From NCBI GenBank assembly GCA_050847315.1, contig CP193791.1: 64,000 nucleotides of DNA. The stretch is one strand, 5' to 3'. The translations under genes and the position numbers were made by a program. This document shows positions 32,554-41,184 of the stretch, piece after piece (position 1 is the stretch's first letter; every line of letters starts with the position of its first letter). The stretch comes from Cedecea sp000277545. GTDB lineage: Bacteria; Pseudomonadota; Gammaproteobacteria; Enterobacterales; Enterobacteriaceae. The notes beneath the pieces are model-generated. The model saw only the letters and a program-made list of their open reading frames with translations, had not been told where the DNA came from and made no database searches.

Positions 32554-34011
32554 GTGTCTGAATTGTCTCAATTATCGCCACAGCCGCTGTGGGATATTTT
32601 TGCCAAAATCTGTTCTATTCCGCATCCGTCCTATCATGAAGAAGCGCTGGCGGAACACATCCTGTCCTGGGCAAAAGAAAAAGGCCTGCACGTCGAACGT
32701 GACCAGGTGGGGAATATCCTGATTCGCAAGCCTGCTACGCCGGGCATGGAAAACCGCAAACCTGTGGCGCTTCAGGCGCACCTCGACATGGTGCCGCAAA
32801 AAAACAGCGACACCGTTCACGACTTCGCTAAAGATCCTATCCAGCCGTACATCGACGGCGAGTGGGTAAAAGCGCGCGGCACCACGCTGGGCGCAGACAA
32901 CGGCATCGGTATGGCGTCCGCGCTGGCGGTGCTGGCTGACGACAGCGTGGCGCACGGCCCGCTGGAAGTGCTGCTGACCATGACCGAAGAAGCCGGGATG
33001 GACGGCGCATTTGGCCTGCAGGCGGGCTGGATGCAGGCAGATATCCTGATCAACACCGACTCCGAAACGGAAGGTGAGATCTACATGGGCTGCGCGGGCG
33101 GGATCGACTTTATCACTACGCTGCCGCTGCAGCGTGAAGCCGTTCCGGCTGGGTTTGACACCTTCAAGCTGACCATCAAAGGGCTGAAAGGCGGCCACTC
33201 CGGCGCAGATATTCATCTGGGCCTGGGGAACGCCAACAAGCTGCTTGCTCGCTTCCTGCTGGCTCATGCCGCGGAACTGGACGCACGTCTGCTCGACCTG
33301 AACGGCGGCACCCTGCGTAACGCCATTCCGCGCGAAGCCTTCGCCACGCTGGCCGTGCCTGCGGCGAAAGCGGCCGAGCTGAAGTCTGCGGCTAACGCTT
33401 ACCTGGCCGTTCTGAAAAATGAACTGTCTGCGGTCGAGAAGAACATTACCGTGCTGGTGGAAGCCACAACGTCTGACAAACAGGCGCTGACCGCTAAAAC
33501 TCGCGATACCTTCCTGCATCTGCTGAACGCAACGCCAAACGGCGTGATTCGTAACTCAGACGAAGTGAAAGGCGTGGTTGAGACTTCCCTGAACGCGGGC
33601 GTCGTGACCATGAGCGACGACAGTGCAGAAATTATCTGCCTGATTCGTTCCCTGATCGATTCCGGTAAAGACTACGTGGTTAGCGTGCTGGAGTCCCTGG
33701 GTGAATTGGCCGGGGCGAAAACCGTGGCGAAAGGCAGCTATCCTGGCTGGCAGCCGGACGCTAAGTCTCCGGTGATGGCCCTGGTACGCGAGACTTACCA
33801 GAAGCTGTTCAACCAGACGCCGAACATCATGGTTATCCACGCGGGCCTGGAATGTGGTCTGTTCAAAAAGCCGTATCCGGAGATGGATATGGTTTCCATC
33901 GGGCCAACCATTACCGGCCCACATTCCCCGGACGAGCAGGTACATATTGAGAGCGTTGGCCAGTACTGGAAGCTGCTGACCGAGCTGCTGAAGGCGATTC
34001 CGGCGAAGTAG
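32554..34011 (+). CDS. pepD: Aminoacyl-histidine dipeptidase (peptidase D)
   Basis: A 485-residue M20 metallopeptidase with a GTG start. Zinc-binding elements are visible: ALQAHLDMVPQ, GADNGIGMA, MTEEAGMDGA, and a late histidine in TGPHSPDE. It cleaves Xaa-His dipeptides such as carnosine. Divergent from gpt as in E. coli. Downstream is a palindromic repeat region before the convergent dinB. Confidence 0.97.
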   Translation: MSELSQLSPQPLWDIFAKICSIPHPSYHEEALAEHILSWAKEKGLHVERDQVGNILIRKPATPGMENRKPVALQAHLDMVPQKNSDTVHDFAKDPIQPYIDGEWVKARGTTLGADNGIGMASALAVLADDSVAHGPLEVLLTMTEEAGMDGAFGLQAGWMQADILINTDSETEGEIYMGCAGGIDFITTLPLQREAVPAGFDTFKLTIKGLKGGHSGADIHLGLGNANKLLARFLLAHAAELDARLLDLNGGTLRNAIPREAFATLAVPAAKAAELKSAANAYLAVLKNELSAVEKNITVLVEATTSDKQALTAKTRDTFLHLLNATPNGVIRNSDEVKGVVETSLNAGVVTMSDDSAEIICLIRSLIDSGKDYVVSVLESLGELAGAKTVAKGSYPGWQPDAKSPVMALVRETYQKLFNQTPNIMVIHAGLECGLFKKPYPEMDMVSIGPTITGPHSPDEQVHIESVGQYWKLLTELLKAIPAK

Positions 34012-34017
34012 GTTTTA

Positions 34018-34132
34018 CCCTCACCCTAACCCTCTCCCTAGAAGGGAGAGGGGATTTTCTTCGTCTGCCTCACTTTCAGCGAAAACGTGTTTTTCCCCTT
34101 CTCCCTTCCAGAGAGAAGGCCGGGATGAGGGT
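34018..34132. repeat. Double palindromic repeat between pepD and dinB
   Basis: Two palindromic units (34018-34055 and about 34094-34132) built from CCCTCACC, CTCTCCC and GGGAGAG elements face each other and form a larger inverted repeat. The same unit occurs at 7244-7290. This is a BIME-like arrangement, common after convergent genes. Confidence 0.75.
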
Positions 34133-34137
34133 CTAAT

Positions 34138-35193
34138 TCACAACCCCAGCAGCAGTTGCCTCTCCAGTTGCGGGTCGAGCAGCGTCACATGCAGCCCCAC
34201 CAGCCGGACGCCGCGCCCTCCCCGCCGTTCTTCCCATGTTTTACGGGCGGTGGCAATCAGGTCTTCTTTGTTCAGCTTCGGCCAGACGTGCTCCTGGGTC
34301 GTCAGCTGAAAGTCATTAAACTTCAGCTTGATGCCTTGCCGGGCGATACGCAGGTCGGCCCGCTCTTTGGCAAGTCGCCTCTCAAGCTCCGGGTACAGGC
34401 GTTCAATAATCTCTTCGCATTCTGGCCATTCATGAATGTCTTCCGCGAGCGTCCGCTCTACCCCCACCGACTTTCTCTGACGATCGTTACTGATCTCGCG
34501 CTCATCAATGCCCTGGCTGCGCTCCCACAGCACCCGGCCAAATTTCCCAAAGCGTTTTAACAACATGGCCAGGTCAGCATTTTGCACGTCAGCGCAGGTT
34601 CGCAGACCGAGCGTTTCCAGCTTTGCCACCGTGACTTTGCCCACGCCGGGAATTTTCCCGAGCGGTAGCGTCGCTAAAAAGTCCGGTACCTGTTCGGGCG
34701 TAATGACATACTGGCCGTTGGGTTTATTGAGGTCGGAGGCAATCTTTGCCAGAAACTTTATCGGCGCAATGCCAGCTGAGGCGGTCAGGTTCAGTTCGTC
34801 GGCAATGGCCTGACGAATTTCGCGGGCGATCAACGTGGCTGAACCCTGGCAGTGTTCGCTGTCCGTAACGTCCAGATAAGCTTCATCCAGCGACAAGGGT
34901 TCAATCAGCGGGGTATAGCGGGAGAAGATTTCACGAATATGGTTGGAGGCTTCTTTATAGGCGTCGAACCGGCCCGGCAATAGCGTGAGATGCGGACAGA
35001 GTTTTAGCGCCATCGCGGTCGACATCGCGCTGCGCACGCCGTATTTTCTGGCGGGATAGTTCGCCGTGCTGATCACGCCTCGCCGTTGGGCGCTGCCGCC
35101 AATAGCGAGGGGAATATCGCGCAGGGCCGGGTTATCACGCATCTCAACGGCGGCAAAAAAGCAGTCCATATCGACATGAATGATTTTGCGCAT
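34138..35193 (-). CDS. dinB: DNA polymerase IV
   Basis: A 351-residue Y-family polymerase, the E. coli length, from ATG 35193 (a GTG two codons upstream is less likely). The catalytic acids lie in HVDMDCFFAAVE and LSLDEAYLDV; the C-terminal QLLLGL peptide is the beta-clamp-binding tail. It performs error-prone translesion synthesis. A LexA box lies 25 bp upstream. Confidence 0.97.
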   Translation of the reverse strand: MRKIIHVDMDCFFAAVEMRDNPALRDIPLAIGGSAQRRGVISTANYPARKYGVRSAMSTAMALKLCPHLTLLPGRFDAYKEASNHIREIFSRYTPLIEPLSLDEAYLDVTDSEHCQGSATLIAREIRQAIADELNLTASAGIAPIKFLAKIASDLNKPNGQYVITPEQVPDFLATLPLGKIPGVGKVTVAKLETLGLRTCADVQNADLAMLLKRFGKFGRVLWERSQGIDEREISNDRQRKSVGVERTLAEDIHEWPECEEIIERLYPELERRLAKERADLRIARQGIKLKFNDFQLTTQEHVWPKLNKEDLIATARKTWEERRGGRGVRLVGLHVTLLDPQLERQLLLGL

Positions 35194-35217
35194 ATCCACT
35201 CAACCAGAAAAATAACA

Positions 35218-35233
35218 CTGGATAAGTATACAG
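35218..35233 (-). promoter_or_regulatory. LexA (SOS) box of dinB
   Basis: Read towards dinB, CTGTATACTTATCCAG has the CTGT-N8-CCAG form of a LexA operator and closely matches the E. coli dinB box. SOS induction is expected. Confidence 0.85.
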
Positions 35234-35485
35234 CTAATTTTCAAAATGAGGAAATTGTCGCAGGCCAACAAATCTTTCCCTGCGAGTGGCATCACCTCGG
35301 GCATAAAGTGACACACCGCAAAAACTCCAATTGATTCCAATAAAATGTGTAAACGCCCGCGTCTGGCGCTTGCGAAAATTAGCCACGATGCTAATGTGAG
35401 CGCAATCCTGTACAGAATTTTCTGATTTCGGGTCCCTTTAGCCGTCCTGGCTGTTAGTTTCAGGTTTATCAAGGAATCAAGCAGT

Positions 35486-36226
35486 ATGCGTAAGATCGCA
35501 CTGATTATTGCGATGCTCTCTATGCCGTTTTTCTCTTTCGCCAGCCTGCTTAACAGCAGCGGTGTCGCCGCCCCTGTCGGCAAAGATAGCAGACAGCAGC
35601 TAATGGGCTCCCCGGTTTATATTCAAATCTTTAAAGAAGAGCGCACCCTGGAACTGTGGGTGAAGATGGGCGAGCAGTACCAGCTCCTCAACAGTTACCG
35701 CATCTGTAACTATTCCGGCGGCCTGGGGCCAAAACAGCGTCAGGGCGATTTTAAAAGCCCGGAAGGGTTTTATAGCGTTGATCGCAGTCAGTTAAAACCG
35801 GACAGCCGCTTCTATAAAGCCATTAATATTGGCTTCCCGAATGAATTTGACCGCGCTCACGGCTATGAAGGGAAATACCTGATGATTCACGGCGCCTGCG
35901 TGTCGATTGGCTGCTATGCCATGACCGACTCCGGCATCGACGAAATCTTCCAGTTTGTGACCGGGGCTTTGGTGTTTGGCCAGCCGCGCGTACAGGTGAG
36001 TATCTTCCCGTTCCGCATGACCGACGCCAATATGGAACGCCACAAGTACTCCACCTACATCAACTTCTGGAAAGAGCTGAAACCGGGCTATGACTACTTC
36101 GCGGCTAACCATCAACCACCGGGCGTGGCCGTGGTCAGCGGGAACTACGTTATCAGCAAACCTGCCGTGATGACGCCAGTTCAACCGCAGCTGGCTTCAA
36201 ACTATAAGCTCACCGAGGCAAAATAA
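35486..36226 (+). CDS. yafK: YkuD-fold L,D-transpeptidase-family protein YafK (DpaA/LdtF)
   Basis: A 246-residue periplasmic protein with a signal peptide (to about FASLL) and a YkuD domain. The active-site motif is IHGACVSIGCYAM, with His135 and Cys143. In E. coli this protein cleaves the bond between Braun lipoprotein and peptidoglycan rather than forming cross-links. AAGGA precedes the ATG. Its 3' end overlaps the convergent yafJ by 30 bp. The 252 bp upstream, to the dinB LexA box, holds only promoter-like DNA. Confidence 0.95.
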   Translation: MRKIALIIAMLSMPFFSFASLLNSSGVAAPVGKDSRQQLMGSPVYIQIFKEERTLELWVKMGEQYQLLNSYRICNYSGGLGPKQRQGDFKSPEGFYSVDRSQLKPDSRFYKAINIGFPNEFDRAHGYEGKYLMIHGACVSIGCYAMTDSGIDEIFQFVTGALVFGQPRVQVSIFPFRMTDANMERHKYSTYINFWKELKPGYDYFAANHQPPGVAVVSGNYVISKPAVMTPVQPQLASNYKLTEAK

Positions 36227-36964
36227 CGCCGACTTGCCTGGCTCAATTTTGTGCCAGGTTTCGTTGGCGGTCAGCGGCTGAGTTGCGATGACCGTGACCA
36301 CATCGTTCGGTGTGGTCTCTTCCTGAAAATCAATTTCCACGTCCTGATCCAGCAGCTTAGCGACACCGAATGGCGCTCTGCGGGTGATCCAGAACAGGTT
36401 CGTCGAGCAAAACGCCATCACGTAGCGCCCGTCCGACAGCAGCATGTTAAACACGCCCTTTTCTCTAAGCTCTGCGCCCAGTTCAGTGATATAGCGGAAT
36501 ACCGCTTCCATATTGCCCGGCGTGCGCGGGTAACGCTGCGTGAGTTTGTGCAGCAGCCAGCAGAACGCCTGCTCGCTGTCCGTTTCGCCAATCGGGCGGA
36601 ACGTCCCCGTCTCCAGCGTGCGATAGCCCTTGAGTTGCCCGTTATGGGCATAGGTCCAGTTGCGGCCCCACAGTTCGCGGGTGAACGGATGGGTGTTTTC
36701 CAGCGCAACCTTGCCGCGGTTTGCCTGGCGAATATGCGCAATAACCGAGCAGGATTTAATTGGGTAATCCTGGACGAGGCGGGCGATGGGCGAGTTAAAG
36801 CTCGGCTGCGGATCTTTAAACGTGCGGCAGCCTTTCCCTTCGTAGAAGGTTATACCCCAGCCGTCTTTATGGGGGCCTGTTCCGCCTCCGCGCTGCACCA
36901 GTCCGGTAAAACTAAAACAGATATCCGTCGGTACGTTGGCACTCATCCCGAGCAATTCGCACAT
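36197..36964 (-). CDS. yafJ: Class II glutamine amidotransferase-like protein YafJ
   Basis: A 255-residue Ntn-type amidotransferase domain. The catalytic Cys follows the initiator Met (MCELLGMSAN), and HIRQANRG plus YAHNGQLKG line the glutamine pocket. The biosynthetic partner domain is absent, so the acceptor is unknown. Conserved between yafK and gmhA. Confidence 0.93.
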   Translation of the reverse strand: MCELLGMSANVPTDICFSFTGLVQRGGGTGPHKDGWGITFYEGKGCRTFKDPQPSFNSPIARLVQDYPIKSCSVIAHIRQANRGKVALENTHPFTRELWGRNWTYAHNGQLKGYRTLETGTFRPIGETDSEQAFCWLLHKLTQRYPRTPGNMEAVFRYITELGAELREKGVFNMLLSDGRYVMAFCSTNLFWITRRAPFGVAKLLDQDVEIDFQEETTPNDVVTVIATQPLTANETWHKIEPGKSALFCLGELIV

Positions 36965-36982
36965 CTCTTCTCTCCCACAACG

Positions 36983-37014
36983 AATGCCCCTGCTCCGGGA
37001 GGAGCTGGGGCATT
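36983..37014 (-). terminator. Hairpin after gmhA
   Basis: AATGCCCCTGCTCC pairs with GGAGCTGGGGCATT (one mismatch). It lies between the gmhA stop and the yafJ start; on the minus strand a weak T-rich stretch follows. Confidence 0.65.
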
Positions 37015-37019
37015 ACGGG

Positions 37020-37601
37020 CTAAGCTTTAACCATTTCTTTTTCGATTAACTGAATCAGGATGTGGATCACTTTGATGTGAATTTCCTGAATGCGGTCCGC
37101 ATAGCCGAAGTGCGGCACACGGATTTCGATGTCAGCCGTACCGGCCATTTTGCCGCCGTCTTTGCCGGTCAGGGTAATGACTTTCATGCCTTTCGCGCGG
37201 GCAGCTTCAATCGCTTTGATGACGTTGCCGGAGTTGCCGGACGTGGAGATCCCCAGCAGCACGTCGCCTTCGCGGCCAACGGCTTCAACGTAGCGAGAGA
37301 AGACATAGTCGTAGCCAAAATCGTTGCTGACGCAGGAGATGTGGCTCACGTCAGAAATCGCGATCGCCGGGTAGCCCGGGCGGTTCTCACGATAGCGGCC
37401 CGTTAACTCTTCCGCAAAGTGCATAGCATCGCAGTGTGAGCCACCGTTCCCGCAGGACAGTACTTTGCCGCCCGCTTTGAAACTGTCTGCCAGCAGCACC
37501 GCTGCGCGCTGGATGGCATGAATGTTGGCTTCATCCTTAAGGAAGTTAGTCAGCGTTTCCGCCGCTTCATTTAGCTCACTACGAATAAGATCCTGGTACA
37601 T
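37020..37601 (-). CDS. gmhA: Sedoheptulose 7-phosphate isomerase
   Basis: A 193-residue SIS-domain enzyme (also called lpcA). It makes D-glycero-D-manno-heptose 7-phosphate, the first step of ADP-heptose synthesis for the LPS inner core. GNGGSHCDAMHFAEELTGRY and GISTSGNSGNV are the sugar-phosphate sites. Full length. Divergent from fadE. Confidence 0.97.
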   Translation of the reverse strand: MYQDLIRSELNEAAETLTNFLKDEANIHAIQRAAVLLADSFKAGGKVLSCGNGGSHCDAMHFAEELTGRYRENRPGYPAIAISDVSHISCVSNDFGYDYVFSRYVEAVGREGDVLLGISTSGNSGNVIKAIEAARAKGMKVITLTGKDGGKMAGTADIEIRVPHFGYADRIQEIHIKVIHILIQLIEKEMVKA

Positions 37602-37793
37602 GAGGAGGTCCTTGAGGTTTGAGTGAATTTCACATCCCGCAGTGTACCGGATAGCGCCGAAAGCGAGAAGCGTAACCCCGCGTGTAAAGCCGGGGTTTTC
37701 CCTGGAAGTGCGGCAACAATGTGAGCGAGGTTGTAATTATTTTGTAAACACATTGCTAAAGAAAGCAACATCCACTACAACCAATACATCACA

Positions 37794-37810
37794 AGTGGTC
37801 AGACCTCCTA
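37794..37810 (+). promoter_or_regulatory. FadR operator at the fadE promoter
   Basis: AGTGGTCAGACCTCCTA contains the FadR core TGGTCNGACC in the usual setting, 20 bp before the fadE ATG. FadR repression released by long-chain acyl-CoA is expected. Confidence 0.75.
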
Positions 37811-37830
37811 CAAGCAAGGGAGCTTTCTTT

Positions 37831-40275
37831 ATGTTGATTTTAAGCATTGTCCTTACCGTTGTTCTGCTGGGTGTGTTGTTCTATCACCAGGCAAATCTGC
37901 TGCTTAGCAGCGTGCTTCTGCTCGCGTGGACCGCCGCGCTGGGCTTCGCTGGCATCTGGTCTTTCTGGATGCTGGTTCCGCTGGCGGTAATTCTGGTGCC
38001 GCTGCTGGTCACGCCGCTGCGTAAATCGCTGATCTCCGCACCGATCTTCCGTGGCTTCCGAAAAGTCATGCCGCCGATGTCCCGCACCGAAAAAGAAGCC
38101 ATCGACGCCGGGACGACCTGGTGGGAAGGCGATCTGTTCCGCGGCAAGCCGGACTGGCAAAAACTGCATAACTACCCACAGCCAAAGCTGACCGAAGAGG
38201 AACAGGCGTTCCTTGATGGCCCGGTGGAAGAAGCCTGCCGCATGGCGAACGATTTCCAGATCACCCATGAGCTGGCCGACCTGCCCCCTGAGCTGTGGGC
38301 TTACCTGAAAGAGCATCGCTTCTTCGCGATGATCATCAAGAAAGAGTACGGCGGCCTCGAGTTCTCAGCCTATGCTCAGGCTCGCGTGCTGCAAAAACTG
38401 TCCGGCGTTTCCGGGATCCTGGCGATTACCGTCGGCGTGCCTAACTCCTTAGGCCCGGGCGAACTGCTGCAGCACTACGGCACCGAAGAGCAAAAAGATC
38501 ACTACCTGCCTCGCCTGGCTCGCGGCCTGGAAATCCCTTGCTTCGCGCTGACCAGCCCGGAAGCCGGTTCCGATGCTGGCGCAATCCCGGACAGCGGCGT
38601 GGTTTGCATGGGGGAATGGCAGGGTGAACAGGTGCTCGGTATGCGCCTGACCTGGAACAAACGCTATATCACGCTCGCCCCTATCGCCACCGTACTGGGC
38701 CTGGCGTTCAAATTGTCTGACCCGAAACGCCTGCTCGGCGGCGAAGAAGACCTCGGCATTACCTGTGCGCTGATCCCAACCCACACGCCTGGCGTGGAAA
38801 TCGGCAAACGTCACTTCCCGCTGAACGTGCCGTTCCAGAACGGCCCAACCCGTGGGAACGACATCTTTGTGCCTATCGACTTTATTATCGGTGGTCCAAA
38901 AATGGCCGGTCAGGGCTGGCGTATGCTGGTTGAGTGCCTGTCCGTAGGTCGCGGCATTACCCTGCCGTCTAACGCTACCGGCGGCCTGAAATCCGTGGCG
39001 ATGGCAACGGGTGCTTACGCGCATATCCGCCGTCAGTTCAAAATCTCTATCGGCAAAATGGAAGGGATTGAAGAGCCGCTGGCACGCATCGCCGGTAACG
39101 CGTATGTCATGGATGCCGCAGCTTCTTTAATTACCTACGGCATCGTGCTCGGTGAGAAACCCGCCGTACTGTCTGCGATTGTTAAGTACCACTGTACCCA
39201 CCGTGGCCAGCGCGCCATTCTTGATGCGATGGATATCGTCGGCGGGAAAGGCATCATGCTCGGCGACGCTAACTTCGTGGCCCGTGCTTACCAGGGCGCG
39301 CCGATCGCCATCACCGTTGAAGGCGCTAACATTCTGACCCGCAGCATGATCATCTTCGGCCAGGGCGCAATTCGCTGCCATCCGTACGTGCTGGAAGAGA
39401 TGGCCGCGGCGCAGAATAACGACGTGAATGCCTTCGATAAGCTGCTGTTCAAGCACATCGGCCACGTGGGCAGCAACAAAATGCGCAGCCTGTGGCTGGG
39501 CCTGACCAACGGCCTCGGCAGCAGCACGCCGACCCGCGATGCAACTAAACGCTACTACCAGTACATCAACCGCCTGAGCGCCAACCTGGCGCTGCTGTCG
39601 GATGTCTCCATGGCCGTGCTGGGCGGTAGCCTGAAGCGCAGAGAGCGTATCTCTGCCCGTCTGGGTGATGTGCTGAGCCAGCTTTATCTGGCGACGGCGG
39701 TGCTGAAACGCTACGAAGATGAAGGGCGTAACGAAGCCGATCTGCCGCTGGTTCACTGGGGCGTGCAGGATGCGCTGTTCCAGGCCGAACAGGCGATTGA
39801 TGACCTGCTGCGCAACTTCCCGAACCGCTTTGTGGCCGGTACGCTGCGGCTGGTTATCTTCCCGCTGGGTCGCCGCTACGATGCGCCGTCCGATGTGCTG
39901 GACCACAAGCTGGCGAAAATCCTGCAGGTGCCGTCCGCAACCCGGTCGCGTATTGGCCGCGGTCAGTACCTGACGCCAAGCGAGCATAACCCTGCTGGCC
40001 TGCTGGAAGCCGCTCTGCTGGATATTATGGCCGCCGAGCCAATCCACCAGCGCGTATGCAAAGAGCTGAAGCGCAATCTGCCGTTCACTCGCCTGGATGA
40101 GCTGGCGAAGCAGCTGCTGGGTGAAGGCAAGATCACCGCCGATGAAGCGGCGATTCTGACCAAAGCGGAAGCCAGCCGCCTGCGCAGCATCAACGTGGAT
40201 GAGTTTGATCCGGAGGCGCTGGCGACACAGCCGGTGAAGGTGCCGGAAAAGCACAGAAAGGTTGAAGCCGCCTGA
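37831..40275 (+). CDS. fadE: Acyl-CoA dehydrogenase
   Basis: An 814-residue enzyme, exactly the E. coli FadE length, from ATG 37831 with AAGGGAG upstream. Two hydrophobic N-terminal segments (about 1-60) suggest membrane association. The acyl-CoA dehydrogenase core follows (FALTSPEAGSDAGAIPD, VEGANILTRSMIIFGQGAIRCHP), then a FadE-specific C-terminal domain. It catalyses the first oxidation of fatty acid beta-oxidation. Repression by FadR is predicted from the site just upstream. Confidence 0.97.
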   Translation: MLILSIVLTVVLLGVLFYHQANLLLSSVLLLAWTAALGFAGIWSFWMLVPLAVILVPLLVTPLRKSLISAPIFRGFRKVMPPMSRTEKEAIDAGTTWWEGDLFRGKPDWQKLHNYPQPKLTEEEQAFLDGPVEEACRMANDFQITHELADLPPELWAYLKEHRFFAMIIKKEYGGLEFSAYAQARVLQKLSGVSGILAITVGVPNSLGPGELLQHYGTEEQKDHYLPRLARGLEIPCFALTSPEAGSDAGAIPDSGVVCMGEWQGEQVLGMRLTWNKRYITLAPIATVLGLAFKLSDPKRLLGGEEDLGITCALIPTHTPGVEIGKRHFPLNVPFQNGPTRGNDIFVPIDFIIGGPKMAGQGWRMLVECLSVGRGITLPSNATGGLKSVAMATGAYAHIRRQFKISIGKMEGIEEPLARIAGNAYVMDAAASLITYGIVLGEKPAVLSAIVKYHCTHRGQRAILDAMDIVGGKGIMLGDANFVARAYQGAPIAITVEGANILTRSMIIFGQGAIRCHPYVLEEMAAAQNNDVNAFDKLLFKHIGHVGSNKMRSLWLGLTNGLGSSTPTRDATKRYYQYINRLSANLALLSDVSMAVLGGSLKRRERISARLGDVLSQLYLATAVLKRYEDEGRNEADLPLVHWGVQDALFQAEQAIDDLLRNFPNRFVAGTLRLVIFPLGRRYDAPSDVLDHKLAKILQVPSATRSRIGRGQYLTPSEHNPAGLLEAALLDIMAAEPIHQRVCKELKRNLPFTRLDELAKQLLGEGKITADEAAILTKAEASRLRSINVDEFDPEALATQPVKVPEKHRKVEAA

Positions 40276-40279
40276 CCAT

Positions 40280-40305
40280 TAACCCCTCTTATGAGGGGTT
40301 TTTTA
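40280..40305 (+). terminator. Rho-independent terminator of fadE
   Basis: AACCCCTC/GAGGGGTT stem with a TTTTTT run. Confidence 0.9.
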
Positions 40306-40368
40306 TTGCCAACAAAAGCACGTTTTCTCGTGCTACAGTGGATGAAATATTCTGCTAAGAGGCTGCCG

Positions 40369-41139
40369 ATGGTGTCTGGTCTGAAAGTTTCCGTTCTGCA
40401 ACAACCGCTCGTCTGGATGGATGGTGCCGCGAACCTGCGTCATTTTGATGTGCTGCTGGAGGGCGTGCGCGGGCGTGACCTGATTATTCTGCCGGAAATG
40501 TTCACCACCGGCTTTGCGATGGAAGCTGCCGTGCAGTCAATGCCGGAACAGGAAGTGATTGACTGGATGCAGTTCAAAGCCCAGCAAACGCAGGCGATGA
40601 TCGCCGGCAGCGCCGCTCTGCAAACCGAACGCGGGCCGGTGAACCGCTTCCTGCTGGTTCAGCCGGACGGCAAAGTGCATTTCTACGATAAGCGCCACCT
40701 GTTCCGCATGGCCGATGAGCATCATCATTATCAGGCCGGGGAAGAACGCGTGATTATTGAGTGGAAGGGCTGGCGTATTTTACCGCTGGTTTGCTACGAC
40801 CTGCGCTTCCCGGTGTGGTCCCGCAATCGCAACGACTACGATCTGGCGCTGTACGTCGCCAACTGGCCCGCGCCGCGCTCTCTGCACTGGCAAAGCCTGC
40901 TGCAGGCGCGCGCCATTGAGAACCAGGCTTATGTGGCAGGCTGCAATCGCGTGGGCACCGACGGCAACGGCCACCATTACCGGGGCGACAGCCGGATCAT
41001 CAGTCCACAGGGCGAGATCCTGGCGAGCGTTGAACCTCACCAGGCGGCACGACTTGATGCCGATCTTTCGCTGATTGCGCTGCGGGAGTACCGGGAGAAA
41101 TTCCCGGCCTGGCAGGATGCCGATCCTTTCAGCCTTTAA
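40369..41139 (+). CDS. yafV: Omega-amidase/nitrilase-family protein YafV
   Basis: A 256-residue carbon-nitrogen hydrolase of the Nit2 type. The catalytic triad is visible as Glu in ILPEMFTTG, Lys in FYDKRHLF and Cys in LVCYDLRFP. E. coli YafV hydrolyses alpha-ketoglutaramate, a product of glutamine transamination. ATG 40369 matches the E. coli start; an upstream TTG would add 26 residues lying over the fadE terminator. Confidence 0.95.
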   Translation: MVSGLKVSVLQQPLVWMDGAANLRHFDVLLEGVRGRDLIILPEMFTTGFAMEAAVQSMPEQEVIDWMQFKAQQTQAMIAGSAALQTERGPVNRFLLVQPDGKVHFYDKRHLFRMADEHHHYQAGEERVIIEWKGWRILPLVCYDLRFPVWSRNRNDYDLALYVANWPAPRSLHWQSLLQARAIENQAYVAGCNRVGTDGNGHHYRGDSRIISPQGEILASVEPHQAARLDADLSLIALREYREKFPAWQDADPFSL

Positions 41140-41155
41140 GAATGAAAGTATGCAG

Positions 41156-41184
41156 AAACCGGCCTATTCAGGCCGGTTTTTTTA
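41156..41184. terminator. Terminator between yafV and hpxK
   Basis: AAACCGGCCT/AGGCCGGTTT with a 4-base loop and a T-run on the plus strand. It overlaps the hpxK stop on the other strand and can serve both convergent genes. Confidence 0.9.

Noticed and set aside
37642..37830. 63-codon N-terminal extension of fadE
   Set aside because: It would place the FadR site inside the gene; ATG 37831 gives the exact 814-residue E. coli length.
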